From assembly GCF_007753095.1 (NCBI RefSeq), contig NZ_CP036348.1:5309411-5373410 (forward strand): a stretch of DNA of 64,000 nucleotides, written 5' to 3'. Below the pieces are notes generated by a model. It saw only the letters and a program-made list of their open reading frames with translations. It was not told where the DNA came from and ran no database searches. This document shows positions 38,782-47,348 of the stretch, piece after piece (position 1 is the first letter of the stretch; every line of letters starts with the position of its first letter). The translations under genes and the position numbers were made by a program. This DNA comes from Rosistilla carotiformis. Lineage in GTDB: Bacteria > Planctomycetota > Planctomycetia > Pirellulales > Pirellulaceae.

Positions 38782-39252
38782 TCATTGCAGGTTTGGAATT
38801 CCAACATCGTCGGCAGGGCGTGGCCCCGGCGCCGCCCAACGGAACCTTCTTTCGGATTCCTCGATCGCCAGATCGTTGATGCTCGCTTCACGGCGACGCA
38901 TCAGTCCAGCAGAATCGAACTCCCACAATTCATTGCCATACGCTCGAAACCACGTTCCATGCGAATCGTGGTACTCGTATTGAAAGCGGACAGCGATCCG
39001 ATCGTCGGTAAAACTCCACAGCGATTTGACCAAGCGATAGTCAAGCTCCCTCGACCACTTATCGGCAAGGAACTGTTCAATCGCATCTCGACCGCTAACA
39101 AATTGATTGCGGTTTCTCCACTGGGAATCTTCCGAATAGGCGAGCGCCACGCGCTGCGGATCGCGACTGTTCCAAGCGTCTTCGGCAGCACGGACCTTCG
39201 CGGTCGCCGATTGAAGATGAAACGGAGGACGGATCGCGGTGGGGTGGGACAT
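38782..39252 (-). CDS. SnoaL/NTF2-like protein (DUF1348 family)
   Basis: 156 residues of the cone-shaped NTF2/SnoaL fold, subfamily DUF1348: [60 protein letters not shown] and [17 protein letters not shown] are characteristic. No catalytic residues can be assigned; members bind small hydrophobic ligands. GGAG precedes the ATG at 39252. Its TGA shares bases with an ATG of the downstream PNPOx-like gene, so the two are probably translationally coupled. Confidence 0.87.
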   Translation of the reverse strand: MSHPTAIRPPFHLQSATAKVRAAEDAWNSRDPQRVALAYSEDSQWRNRNQFVSGRDAIEQFLADKWSRELDYRLVKSLWSFTDDRIAVRFQYEYHDSHGTWFRAYGNELWEFDSAGLMRRREASINDLAIEESERRFRWAAPGPRPADDVGIPNLQ

Positions 39253-39330
39253 GATTAACTCCAGTAACAGAGGTGACAAATGGGCAACGCGCTCGCCGAC
39301 GCGAACGCGTTGCCCGTTCCGGTGACAAGA

Positions 39331-39906
39331 CTAGTGCGTCGCACATGCTCCCGACGTGCACGCGGCAGCTTCGACAGGTTCCGCTTTGGCCACATCCAGC
39401 TCGGTGTCGGCCACGTTGTTCAGGAAGTTGGTGAAGCAACCCAAAACCACGCTGGCAACAATCTCGACGATCTCTTGGTCGTCAAAGCCCGCGTCGCGCG
39501 CTGCGGCCAGTTGCGAATCGGTCACCTTGCCGCGACTGTCCAACACGTCGTTAGCAAACGCCAGCGCCCCCTTGGTGCGACGCTCTTCCGAGCTTCCGGT
39601 GCGTCCCGCCAAAATATCCTCTGCCGACAAACCGGCCGCGGGAGCCACCGCGGTGAGGATCGATGTGCAATAGTCGCATTGGTTCGATTCACTGGTGATC
39701 AGCTTCAATTGGTTGTGCAGCTTTTCACCAATCTTCACGTCCCCCATCGACGTACTGAAGGCGAGATAGCTGCCGAGCACGGCCGGTGAGTGAGCCATCA
39801 CTTTCGCAGCATTGGGGATCCCTCCCAACGCTTGCTCGACCGTATCGAACAACTCCTTGGTGCGGCCCTGGGCAACTTGTGGATCAACGGATGAAAGGCG
39901 TTGCAT
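39331..39906 (-). CDS. AhpD-like carboxymuconolactone decarboxylase family protein
   Basis: 191 residues. The CMD/AhpD redox motif is CDYCTSIL (C-x2-C) in the helix after NQLKLITSESNQ, with a preceding Glu. A second cysteine-containing stretch ends the protein (ACTSGACATH), another C-x4-C that may be redox-active or bind metal. AhpD proteins reduce peroxidase partners; many CMD proteins detoxify reactive compounds. It is the first gene of the cluster, directly downstream of a promoter holding a palindromic operator. GGAG precedes ATG 39906. Confidence 0.88.
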   Translation of the reverse strand: MQRLSSVDPQVAQGRTKELFDTVEQALGGIPNAAKVMAHSPAVLGSYLAFSTSMGDVKIGEKLHNQLKLITSESNQCDYCTSILTAVAPAAGLSAEDILAGRTGSSEERRTKGALAFANDVLDSRGKVTDSQLAAARDAGFDDQEIVEIVASVVLGCFTNFLNNVADTELDVAKAEPVEAAACTSGACATH

Positions 39907-39971
39907 CGTAACATCTCCTACGATTCTCAAGACTCTTCGAAAACCAAGCCGGGCAACATCCCCGGCAACAC

Positions 39972-39999
39972 ACAATACAGACAGGTCTGTATATTTCAA
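39972..39999 (-). promoter_or_regulatory. Promoter with TetR-type operator for the four-gene cluster
   Basis: Read on the minus strand: -35 TTGAAA (39994-39999), 16-bp spacer, -10 TATTGT (39972-39977). The perfect palindrome ATACAGAC-N2-GTCTGTAT (39975-39992) fills the spacer, so a repressor bound here would block RNA polymerase. The same core occurs before tetR. Confidence 0.7.
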
Positions 40000-40067
40000 T
40001 TGTAAATAAATAAGACGTCCAAAAACGTCGACTTTAAAATTTCACAGCTGAACCCGATACGAAAACC

Positions 40068-40296
40068 GCTGGAGTCGAGGCTTTAGCCGAACGGATTGTC
40101 GTTGGAGTCAAGGCTTCAGCCGAACGGATTGTCGTTGGAGTCGAGGCTTTAGCCGAACGGATTGTCGCTGGAGCCAAGGCTTCAGCGGAACGGATTGTCG
40201 TTGGAGTCGAGGCTTCAGCCGAACGGATTGTCGCTGGAGCCAAGGCTTCAGCGGAACGGATTGTCGTTGGAGTCGAGGCTTCAGCCGAACGGATTT
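40068..40296. repeat. Seven-unit 33-bp tandem repeat
   Basis: Units start at 40068, 40101, 40134, 40167, 40200, 40233 and 40266; each contains GAGGCTT(T/C)AGCCGAACGGATT or a close variant. Units 4 and 6 are identical to each other and differ from the others at the same positions, so two types alternate. An inverted copy at 40319-40330 pairs with 40266-40277 (GTTGGAGTCGAG), a 12-bp hairpin just after the tetR stop. No spacers are present, so this is not CRISPR. The 33-bp length keeps frames open and creates a spurious repetitive ORF. Similar GTTGGAGTCGAGGC motifs are, as I recall, dispersed in Pirellulaceae genomes. Confidence 0.85.
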
Positions 40297-40347
40297 TTCC
40301 GCGCACGTCGCCTAAAGGCTCGACTCCAACTTCGCTTCCCGTTTCAT

Positions 40348-40941
40348 TTATGTTTTGTTGTTTGCCGCTAACAGCGACCTCGCCGCAACCCTTGCGACGT
40401 CGGCCGACTTGGCCGAACGATTCATCTGCGCCGTGACGATCGCCCCTTCCACCAATAACGCGATCGCAGGGGTGCATGCCTTGGCGGCTTCTTCGCCGGC
40501 AGTCTCCGCGATGATCCCCTTCAACATCCGCTGGAACCGCTGTTTATGTTTCGCCGAAAACTTGGTCCCCGCATGCTCGGCGTCAGCCAACTCGGCCACT
40601 GAGTTGATGAACATGCAGCCCCGGAAACCGGGACTCTGAAACCAGTCCTTCAATGCGGCGAAGAAGGCTTCGAGTCGATCGTGCCCGGCGGCGACGTGCT
40701 CTTGGATCGATTCTTCAAACATCGCGTCAAACTTCTCTTCCCGAAATTCCAACACCGCCAGGATCAGATCGTCCTTGGAGGCGAAGTGGTTGTACAGCGA
40801 CATCTTCGCGACGGCCGCTTCGGCGATGATCCGATCGATCCCGACCGAACGCACTCCATCGGTATAAAACAAGCGTTCCGCGGTCTCCACGATCCGCTGA
40901 CGCACGTTCGACCGCTTTCCCTTTGTCTCTGGATTGTCCAT
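40348..40941 (-). CDS. TetR/AcrR family transcriptional regulator
   Basis: 197 residues. The N-terminal helix-turn-helix is typical (RIVETAERLFYTDGVRSVGI, then AAVAKMSLYNHFASKDDL). The ligand-binding domain contains LKDWFQSPGFRGCMFINSVAEL, with a single conserved-type cysteine also seen in reactive-electrophile-sensing subfamilies. The gene is upstream of, and on the same strand as, the AhpD-PNPOx cluster, and both promoters carry the same palindrome, so it most likely represses itself and the cluster. The ATG lies at the predicted transcription start, suggesting a leaderless mRNA. Confidence 0.93.
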   Translation of the reverse strand: MDNPETKGKRSNVRQRIVETAERLFYTDGVRSVGIDRIIAEAAVAKMSLYNHFASKDDLILAVLEFREEKFDAMFEESIQEHVAAGHDRLEAFFAALKDWFQSPGFRGCMFINSVAELADAEHAGTKFSAKHKQRFQRMLKGIIAETAGEEAAKACTPAIALLVEGAIVTAQMNRSAKSADVARVAARSLLAANNKT

Positions 40942-40947
40942 ATCGGA

Positions 40948-40976
40948 ACTATACAGACCTGTCTACATTGCAACAA
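40948..40976 (-). promoter_or_regulatory. Promoter of tetR with overlapping operator
   Basis: Minus strand: -35 TTGTTG (40971-40976), 17-bp spacer, -10 TATAGT (40948-40953). The palindrome ATACAGAC-N2-GTCTACAT (40951-40968) lies over spacer and -10; its inner AGAC-CT-GTCT core is perfect and the outer arm has two mismatches. Transcription would begin at about the ATG (40941). Confidence 0.65.
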
Positions 40977-41300
40977 GAAGGATTCTCGACGATTTTCCGA
41001 AATTTGCCCGCCCGCGATCCGACGGATTGAGAATTCCGGCGAACGCCGATCGCAGCCTGGCCACAAGGATACGGAGAAAGGCCCCGATGGCGTCCGGTCA
41101 GTCGCATCCCAAGAACCTCCGTTTTCACCGGCCTGTTGATCGAGGTCAGTTACTTCAATCGGCGACATCTGAGATACTTGATTGCGTCTGCGATCGCGAG
41201 AGGCGTCGGTACGACGACGCCGATTTCATCGGATGGAGATTCGAGTCGCTCGATGTCCCCGCGGCGCGATCATGTTCTTGAAACCCTACGAAAAGAATCG
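40977..41300. other. Divergent intergenic region, tetR / rarA
   Basis: 324 bp. ORFs reading through from 41136 join rarA in frame but look unlike RarA N-termini. Nothing else is seen. Confidence 0.4.
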
Positions 41301-42617
41301 ATGTCGTTGTTTGATGAAGCCGAAGCGGATCACCTGGAATCAAATAAGCCGTTGGCCGCGCGGATGCGGCCACGTGTGCTGACCGAGTTCGCCGGGCAAC
41401 AGCAATTGTTAGGTGAGGGCAAACTGCTGCGACGGATGATCGACGCCCGTCAGCTTGGTTCGATCCTTTTTTTCGGCCCGCCAGGGACTGGAAAAACAAC
41501 GCTCGCCGAACTGCTCGCTCACGAAACCGGCGGTCGTTTCCATTCGCTCAGTGCCGTGCTGTCGGGCGTTAAAGAACTTCGGGAAGTCTTATCGCAAGCC
41601 CGCGACGACGTGGCGGCGGGCGCCCCGCGGCCGATCTTATTCATCGATGAGATCCACCGTTTCAACAAATCGCAACAGGACGCGTTGCTTCCGGACGTCG
41701 AAGCGGGAATCGTGACGTTGGTCGGGGCGACGACCAGCAACCCGTACTTTGCCATCAACGCGGCGTTGATCAGCCGATCGCAAGTGTTTCAATTCGAACC
41801 ACTGAACAACGATGACATTGTCGATCTGTTGCAACGCGCGATTCGAACGCCTCAACGCGGCCTGGGGGATATTCCAATCGAAGCCGAGCCCGAAGCGCTT
41901 CAATACATCGCCACGATGGTCGAAGGGGACGCTCGAAAGGCGCTTGGGGCGCTCGAGATCGGCGTGCTCAGCAGCTCCCAACGGCCGGTCCGTTTCGACC
42001 TGAAACTGGCTAGCGAATCGTTGCAGCAAAAGTCGATTCGTTACGACGGCAGCGGGGATGAACACTACGACATGGCCAGCGCGTTGATCAAAAGCCTTCG
42101 CGGCAGCGATCCGGATGCCTCGCTGTATTGGTTGGCGCGGATGTTGGAAGGGGGCGAAGATATCCGGTTTTTATGTCGGCGGTTGGTGATTCTGGCCAGC
42201 GAAGACATCGGCAACGCCGACCCTCAGGCGCTGCCGCTGGCCGTTGCCGCGATGCAGGCATGCGAATTTATCGGACTGCCCGAATGCCAACTGACACTCA
42301 GCCAAACGGTGATCTATTTAGCCTTGGCGCCGAAGAGCAACTCCGCCACGACGGCGATCGGCAACGCACGGCAGGAAGTTCGCAAAGGGGATTTAGTCCC
42401 CGTGCCCGTCGCTCTTCGCGACAAACATTACCAAGGGGCCCGCGACTTGGGGCATGGCGAAGGCTATCTATACGCCCATAATCATCCCGACGGGATCGCC
42501 GCGATGGACTATCTGGGGATCGATCGTGAATTTTACACCCCCTCGGGGCGAGGATTTGAAGAACAACTGGCAGCACGACTGTTAACGATTCGCGAAAAGT
42601 TGAAACAGGCAAAGTAG
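41301..42617 (+). CDS. rarA: Replication-associated recombination protein A
   Basis: A AAA+ ATPase of the clamp-loader group acting at stalled replication forks (RarA/MgsA, Mgs1/WRNIP1 family). The 438 residues show RMRPRVLTEFAGQQQLLGEG, Walker A GPPGTGKTTL, Walker B FIDEIHRFNKSQQDALLP, sensor GATTSNPYFAINAALISRS, and the C-terminal tetramerisation part with SEDIGNADPQALPLAVAA and YLALAPKSNSATTAIG. ATG at 41301 (SLFDEAEADHLES) matches usual starts; an in-frame start at 41136 would add 55 unlike residues. It is monocistronic. Confidence 0.94.
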   Translation: MSLFDEAEADHLESNKPLAARMRPRVLTEFAGQQQLLGEGKLLRRMIDARQLGSILFFGPPGTGKTTLAELLAHETGGRFHSLSAVLSGVKELREVLSQARDDVAAGAPRPILFIDEIHRFNKSQQDALLPDVEAGIVTLVGATTSNPYFAINAALISRSQVFQFEPLNNDDIVDLLQRAIRTPQRGLGDIPIEAEPEALQYIATMVEGDARKALGALEIGVLSSSQRPVRFDLKLASESLQQKSIRYDGSGDEHYDMASALIKSLRGSDPDASLYWLARMLEGGEDIRFLCRRLVILASEDIGNADPQALPLAVAAMQACEFIGLPECQLTLSQTVIYLALAPKSNSATTAIGNARQEVRKGDLVPVPVALRDKHYQGARDLGHGEGYLYAHNHPDGIAAMDYLGIDREFYTPSGRGFEEQLAARLLTIREKLKQAK

Positions 42618-43019
42618 CTGGCATCGATCCCACCACCCGCACCACTAAAACCGCCTCAATGGCGAACAACCGGCACTTAAAGGTCATTCCCTGCACGGCG
42701 GGTGGGCAGAAATCACCTCGCCGAGACGATCTATGGTGTATCTTTAGAGGGCCCCCAAACGTCGCTGCATGCTTGCAGCGCGAATTTCCGACCACACGCC
42801 ACGGGCAACAACCTCCCCCAAAGATACGGGCTTTCGAGTTGATTTGAATTCACTGCCCTCCCGCCGTTTTGGATTGCGGGACATAATTGTCGGCATCCCG
42901 AAACACGACAGCATATTTACGCAGTTCAGGCCCCCCTCGCCTGATACGTCGCAAACCGATCGCGTGGTTGACGTGCTGCTGCTCCCACTGAACAACGAAG
43001 CGTAACGGAATCCTACACT
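42618..43019. other. 402-bp region without a supported gene
   Basis: Short ORFs on both strands lack domains and ribosome-binding sites. It presumably contains the promoter of the following synthase. Nothing else is seen. Confidence 0.45.
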
Positions 43020-46000
43020 GTGAATCTGGAAAGCTTTTTCGCCCCGTACAATCCGCCCCGCACCCACTTTGTCGATATCATTCGGTATTGGACCGAGCAG
43101 CAGCCCGATGCGCCGGCCTTCTATTCGACCGATGGCGATGGTGGAGACGACGATGCGATGCTGACCTATGCCCAATTGTGGGAACGGGTACGCGCGCTGG
43201 CCGGTTACTTGCAACAACGTGGAGCCACCGGCGGTCGCGTTCTGCTACTGTATCCACCGGGGTTGGAATTTGTCGTTGGTTTCTTCGCTTGCCACGCCGC
43301 CGGTGCCACTGCGGTGCCGGCCTACCCGCCTCGCCGCAATCGAAAAGCCACTCGGATCCATTCGATTTCGAAAGATTCCGGTGCGGGCTTCGCGCTGTCG
43401 GTCGAATCGGTGATCGAACAGATTCGCAGCAACAAAGACCAAGCGGCCGATCTGTCGGCGATCGAAATGATCGCCAGCGACGACCCGAGCAATGCAGCGG
43501 CTGATGCGTGGAAGATGCCTACCATCGCAGCAGACGACATCGCGATGTTGCAATACACCTCGGGATCGACCGGCGATCCCAAAGGCGTGATGTTGACGCA
43601 TGGCAACCTGATCGCCAACTGTGAATACATCGTTCACGCGTTCACCCCAACCCGCGCCGGTTCGGGCGCATCGTGGCTGCCCACCTATCACGACATGGGG
43701 CTTGTCGGGGGCGTGCTGAAGCCTTTGTTCTACGGCCGGCCCAACGTGCTGATGAGCCCGATGGCATTCCTGCAGAAACCGGTTCGCTGGTTGCAGATGA
43801 TCAGCAAGTACAAGGTCTCGATCAGCGGCGGCCCCAACTTTGCGTATCAGTTGTGCGTCGAAAAAGTCACTCCCGAAGAGATCGACACGTTGGACTTGTC
43901 GTCTTGGGAGGTAGCCTTCAACGGGGCCGAACCAGTTCGCCCGACCACCATCGACGCCTTTGCCGAGAAGTTTGCCCGCGTAGGCTTCCGCCGCGACGCA
44001 TTCCTGCCCTGTTACGGAATGGCCGAAACCACGCTGATCGTCACCGGGGGCCCCAAGGGTCAGCCAAAGATCAGCCATTTTTCAGCCGACGGATTGAACC
44101 ATTTGCAAGTCAAGTTGGTCGCCGCCGACGATGACGACGCGCGGGCTTTGGTTGGCTGTGGCGAGATCATCCCGGGCGAACGTGTCGAGATCGTCGACCC
44201 GGATAGCTTCCGCTTGCTGGCCCCGCAAGAAATTGGCGAGGTCTGGGTGCAAAGCCCCAGTGTCGGCAAAGGTTACTGGAACGACGACGCCAAGACGCGG
44301 GCGGTCTTTGGCGCGGCGACCGCCGATGGCCAAGGCCCCTTCCTGCGGACCGGGGATCTCGGATTCATGCACGAAGGGCAACTGTACGTTACCGGTCGCC
44401 TCAAGGACATGATCATCGTCCGCGGCGTGAACCGTTACCCGCAAGACATTGAATTGACTTGCGAACAAGCTTCCGACGTGGTGCAAAGCGGTGCCGTGGC
44501 GGCGATGGCGATGGACTTCATGGGGCGCGAGCAATTGATGATCGTTGCCGAAACGGTCCGCATCCGCAATCACGATTGGAACGCGGAAATCGACCGCATT
44601 CGCAAAGCGGTCACGGCCGAACATGAACTGCCCCCCGACGCGATCTACATGGTCCGCGCCGGTTCGGTTCCGAAGACCAGCAGCGGAAAGATCCAACGAC
44701 ACGCTTGTCTGGACATGATCCGCGAGAACGAACTGAAAATCGTCGGCAGCTGGTCGCGATGGGAATCCAGCGAACCGTTGCAATCGGGTTCCAATCACAC
44801 ACAACCCAAACGTCCGCGTCTGGCGAGCGAACAGGTTTCGCCCGAGATCGTCTCGGTCGTCATTCGGGAAGTCAAAGCGATCGCTCGCGAACGCGCTGAC
44901 GAAATGAACGAAGACACCAATATCGCCATCGACCTGGGACTCGACAGCCTGGAACGGCTGGAGGTCGCCCACTCGCTGGAAAAGATCTTTGGTGGTCGCT
45001 TTCCCGACGAAGCGCTCCAGGAAATGGAGACCGTCGCGGAAGTTGCCCTGGCAATTCGCGAGCATCTGGATTGCAATCCGATCGACATCCTGGCGGCTGC
45101 CGCCGACCAGGCCGATCTGCCGTTGCGCGAAGTCCGCCCGGAAGACTACACGTTTGCCCTGTTCCCCGAATACCAACGGCTCAAGCAAACCGAAAAGACC
45201 CTGTTGGTGACCGGGCTGCCGAATCCCTATTTCACCGTCCACGAAGGGCTGACGCGCGACACCACGCAAATTGATGGCCGCGAACTGATCAGCTTTGCCA
45301 GCTACAACTATCTGGGCATGTCGGGCGATCCGGAAGTCACCCGAGCGGCGAGCGAAGCGTTGCAACGCTTTGGAACCAGCGTGAGTGCCAGCCGTTTGGT
45401 CTCGGGCAACAAAACCATTCACGGCGAATTGGAACGCGAACTGGCGGAGTGGATTGGAACCGAAGCTTCGATCGTTTTCGTCGGGGGCCACAGCACCAAT
45501 GAAACCACCATCGGCCACTTGGTCGGTCCGGGCGATCTGATTTTGCACGACGCCCTTTCGCACAACAGCATCATCCAAGGGGCGTTGCTGTCGGGTGCCC
45601 GTCGACGTCCATTTGAACACAACGATTTCGAATCGCTCGATCGGATCCTTACCGAAGTCCGGCGCCAGTATCGCCGCGTGTTGGTGATCATCGAAGGCGT
45701 TTACAGCATGGACGGCGACTTTCCCGACCTTCCCAAATTCGTCGAGATCAAACAACGTCACCAATGTTTGTTGATGGTCGACGAAGCGCACAGCATCGGC
45801 ACGATGGGGGCGACCGGCCGCGGAATGTCGGAACATTTTGGTATCGATCCCAAATCGGTCGATATCTGGATGGGAACGCTCAGCAAATCCTTCGGCAGCT
45901 GTGGTGGCTACATCGCCGGCTGTGCGGAATTGGTCGAGTACCTGCAGTACACAGCTCCCGGTTTTGTCTACAGCGTCGGTCTGCCACCGGCATCGGCCGC

Positions 46001-46379
46001 CGCGGCGCAAGCGTCGCTTCGCGTGATGAAAGCCGAACCCGAACGGGTCGCGCGGCTGAAGGAACGCAGCAGCCAATTCGTCCGTGAAGCTCAAGCGCGC
46101 GGCCTGAACACCGGGCAAAGCTGCGGAACCCCAGTGGTTCCCGTGATCACGGGCAATTCGTTGCTCGCATTGAAGCTATCACACGCCTTGTTCGAATCGG
46201 GCATCAACGTGCAACCGATCCTTTACCCAGCGGTCGAAGAAGCAGCGGCCCGTTTGCGATTCTTCATCACTTCGGAACACTCCGAACAACAGATCCAACA
46301 GACGGTCGAAGAGGTCGCCAAACAGTACGTCGCCGTCGGGGGCCAATTACCCGAAGGGGCTGCGGCTCCGCAGGCGTAA
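43020..46379 (+). CDS. Fusion: acyl-AMP ligase + acyl carrier protein + alpha-oxoamine synthase
   Basis: One 1119-residue chain with three enzymes. Residues ~1-580 are a fatty-acyl-AMP ligase (A3 motif YTSGSTGDPKGVMLTHG, CYGMAETTLIVTGG, FLRTGDLGF). Residues ~610-690 are an acyl carrier protein with Ser643 in GLDSLERL for phosphopantetheine. Residues ~750-1100 are a PLP-dependent alpha-oxoamine synthase (SFASYNYLGM, VDEAHSIGTMGATGRG, Lys956 in GTLSKSFGSCGG). The likely chemistry is loading a fatty acid on the carrier and condensing it with an amino acid with loss of CO2, as in sphingoid-base or related amino-ketone lipid synthesis; the amino acid is not assignable. The start is GTG at 43020. 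No reductase gene is adjacent. Confidence 0.92.
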   Translation: MNLESFFAPYNPPRTHFVDIIRYWTEQQPDAPAFYSTDGDGGDDDAMLTYAQLWERVRALAGYLQQRGATGGRVLLLYPPGLEFVVGFFACHAAGATAVPAYPPRRNRKATRIHSISKDSGAGFALSVESVIEQIRSNKDQAADLSAIEMIASDDPSNAAADAWKMPTIAADDIAMLQYTSGSTGDPKGVMLTHGNLIANCEYIVHAFTPTRAGSGASWLPTYHDMGLVGGVLKPLFYGRPNVLMSPMAFLQKPVRWLQMISKYKVSISGGPNFAYQLCVEKVTPEEIDTLDLSSWEVAFNGAEPVRPTTIDAFAEKFARVGFRRDAFLPCYGMAETTLIVTGGPKGQPKISHFSADGLNHLQVKLVAADDDDARALVGCGEIIPGERVEIVDPDSFRLLAPQEIGEVWVQSPSVGKGYWNDDAKTRAVFGAATADGQGPFLRTGDLGFMHEGQLYVTGRLKDMIIVRGVNRYPQDIELTCEQASDVVQSGAVAAMAMDFMGREQLMIVAETVRIRNHDWNAEIDRIRKAVTAEHELPPDAIYMVRAGSVPKTSSGKIQRHACLDMIRENELKIVGSWSRWESSEPLQSGSNHTQPKRPRLASEQVSPEIVSVVIREVKAIARERADEMNEDTNIAIDLGLDSLERLEVAHSLEKIFGGRFPDEALQEMETVAEVALAIREHLDCNPIDILAAAADQADLPLREVRPEDYTFALFPEYQRLKQTEKTLLVTGLPNPYFTVHEGLTRDTTQIDGRELISFASYNYLGMSGDPEVTRAASEALQRFGTSVSASRLVSGNKTIHGELERELAEWIGTEASIVFVGGHSTNETTIGHLVGPGDLILHDALSHNSIIQGALLSGARRRPFEHNDFESLDRILTEVRRQYRRVLVIIEGVYSMDGDFPDLPKFVEIKQRHQCLLMVDEAHSIGTMGATGRGMSEHFGIDPKSVDIWMGTLSKSFGSCGGYIAGCAELVEYLQYTAPGFVYSVGLPPASAAAAQASLRVMKAEPERVARLKERSSQFVREAQARGLNTGQSCGTPVVPVITGNSLLALKLSHALFESGINVQPILYPAVEEAAARLRFFITSEHSEQQIQQTVEEVAKQYVAVGGQLPEGAAAPQA

Positions 46380-46739
46380 CGCTTTCGGCTTCGAAAAAGC
46401 TGCCGCTGAACGCAATTCTCCAACCGCCAGGTCGCAGGCTCGCGGCGGGCTGGGCAATGGTGATCGATCGCGCGACCGCGGATTGCCGGCCCCGAACGCG
46501 GTGTGCGGCTCCTACAAGCCGCGCCATGGAGATTGCTAGCCCAGCAAACCAGGAGCCAACGCGGCGGAACTGGCAAGATTTTTCCAAGACAGGTGGGAAC
46601 TATCGGCCGGAGAGAGGCATCCAAGGATTGGCGACCGTGTTCTGGCCGGTGTGGCGGAGCTAGGATTAGCGAACGTCGCCCGCGATGGCAACTCTCCCTT
46701 CCGCTCCGTTCTATTTGATACTTTCTCGGGCACATCATC
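46380..46739. other. 360-bp region without a supported gene
   Basis: Overlapping ORFs on both strands, none convincing. No terminator with a T-tract was seen after the synthase gene. Confidence 0.4.
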
Positions 46740-47270
46740 ATGGGTAGCGCTCCGTGGAGCGATGACAGTGACAACGGTCACTCCAGCATGAAGCCCTATT
46801 CCAAGACGGGCCCTTTCCACCGAATCCGCATTGTCCGGGAACAGCAGAACGTCACCATCCGTACGGTCTCACGGCGCAGCGGCGTGCCGATGCGCGACCT
46901 GCGTGAACAAGAAAAGCCATCGACCGACGTGCCGATGTCGGTGCTTCTTTGCTGGCGTGATGCGCTCGATGTTCCGTTGTCGGAATTGCTGATCGAGCCC
47001 GATATGCGATTAAGTCAATCGATCGCCCACCGAGCGAAATTGGTCCGCATGATGAAGACGATCCTGACGCTGTGCGAACACGGCGGCGACCAGCGAACGC
47101 AGCGACTCACGACGATGCTTCACGAGCAGATGTTGGAACTGATGCCTGAATTGACCGAAGTCACCGGATGGCCCAGTTTTGGCAGCCGTCGCCCTCAGGA
47201 TGAACTGGGACGGATCGGCCAACAACCGATCTCGCTCGACGGGCTCAATAGCGACGCCCTGACCGACTGA
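46740..47270 (+). CDS. Putative XRE-like helix-turn-helix protein (176 aa)
   Basis: Residues ~27-95 look like a lambda-repressor-type helix-turn-helix (RIVREQQNVTIRTVSRRSGV; then PMSVLLCWRDALDVPLSELL), followed by a helical stretch (AKLVRMMKTILTLCEHGGDQ; RLTTMLHEQMLELMPELTEV) and a short polar tail. No known family beyond that. The start is uncertain: ATG 46740 or ATG 46788, neither with a good ribosome-binding site. It is convergent with the serine acetyltransferase gene. A regulatory role is inference. Confidence 0.65.
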   Translation: MGSAPWSDDSDNGHSSMKPYSKTGPFHRIRIVREQQNVTIRTVSRRSGVPMRDLREQEKPSTDVPMSVLLCWRDALDVPLSELLIEPDMRLSQSIAHRAKLVRMMKTILTLCEHGGDQRTQRLTTMLHEQMLELMPELTEVTGWPSFGSRRPQDELGRIGQQPISLDGLNSDALTD

Positions 47271-47348
47271 CAGTGCCGAAGCGTCGCGACAGCACGCCGC
47301 GACCGAAGACGCACTCCATTGAAGGCGTCTGTTTCGCAGGGCACCCGC

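Noticed and set aside
40068-40296. Regular repeats suggesting a CRISPR array
   Set aside because: The 33-bp units are head to tail with no unique spacers and no cas genes in the window.
40034-40477. 147-aa minus-strand ORF with repetitive IRSAEA-type protein
   Set aside because: It is an artefact of the 33-bp repeat (11 codons), overlaps tetR and has no ribosome-binding site.
41136-41300. 55-residue N-terminal extension of RarA
   Set aside because: Unlike RarA starts, and ATG 41301 begins the usual SLFDEAEA-type N-terminus.
44082-46118. 678-aa minus-strand ORF
   Set aside because: Antisense shadow of the trifunctional synthase, whose motifs are intact on the plus strand.
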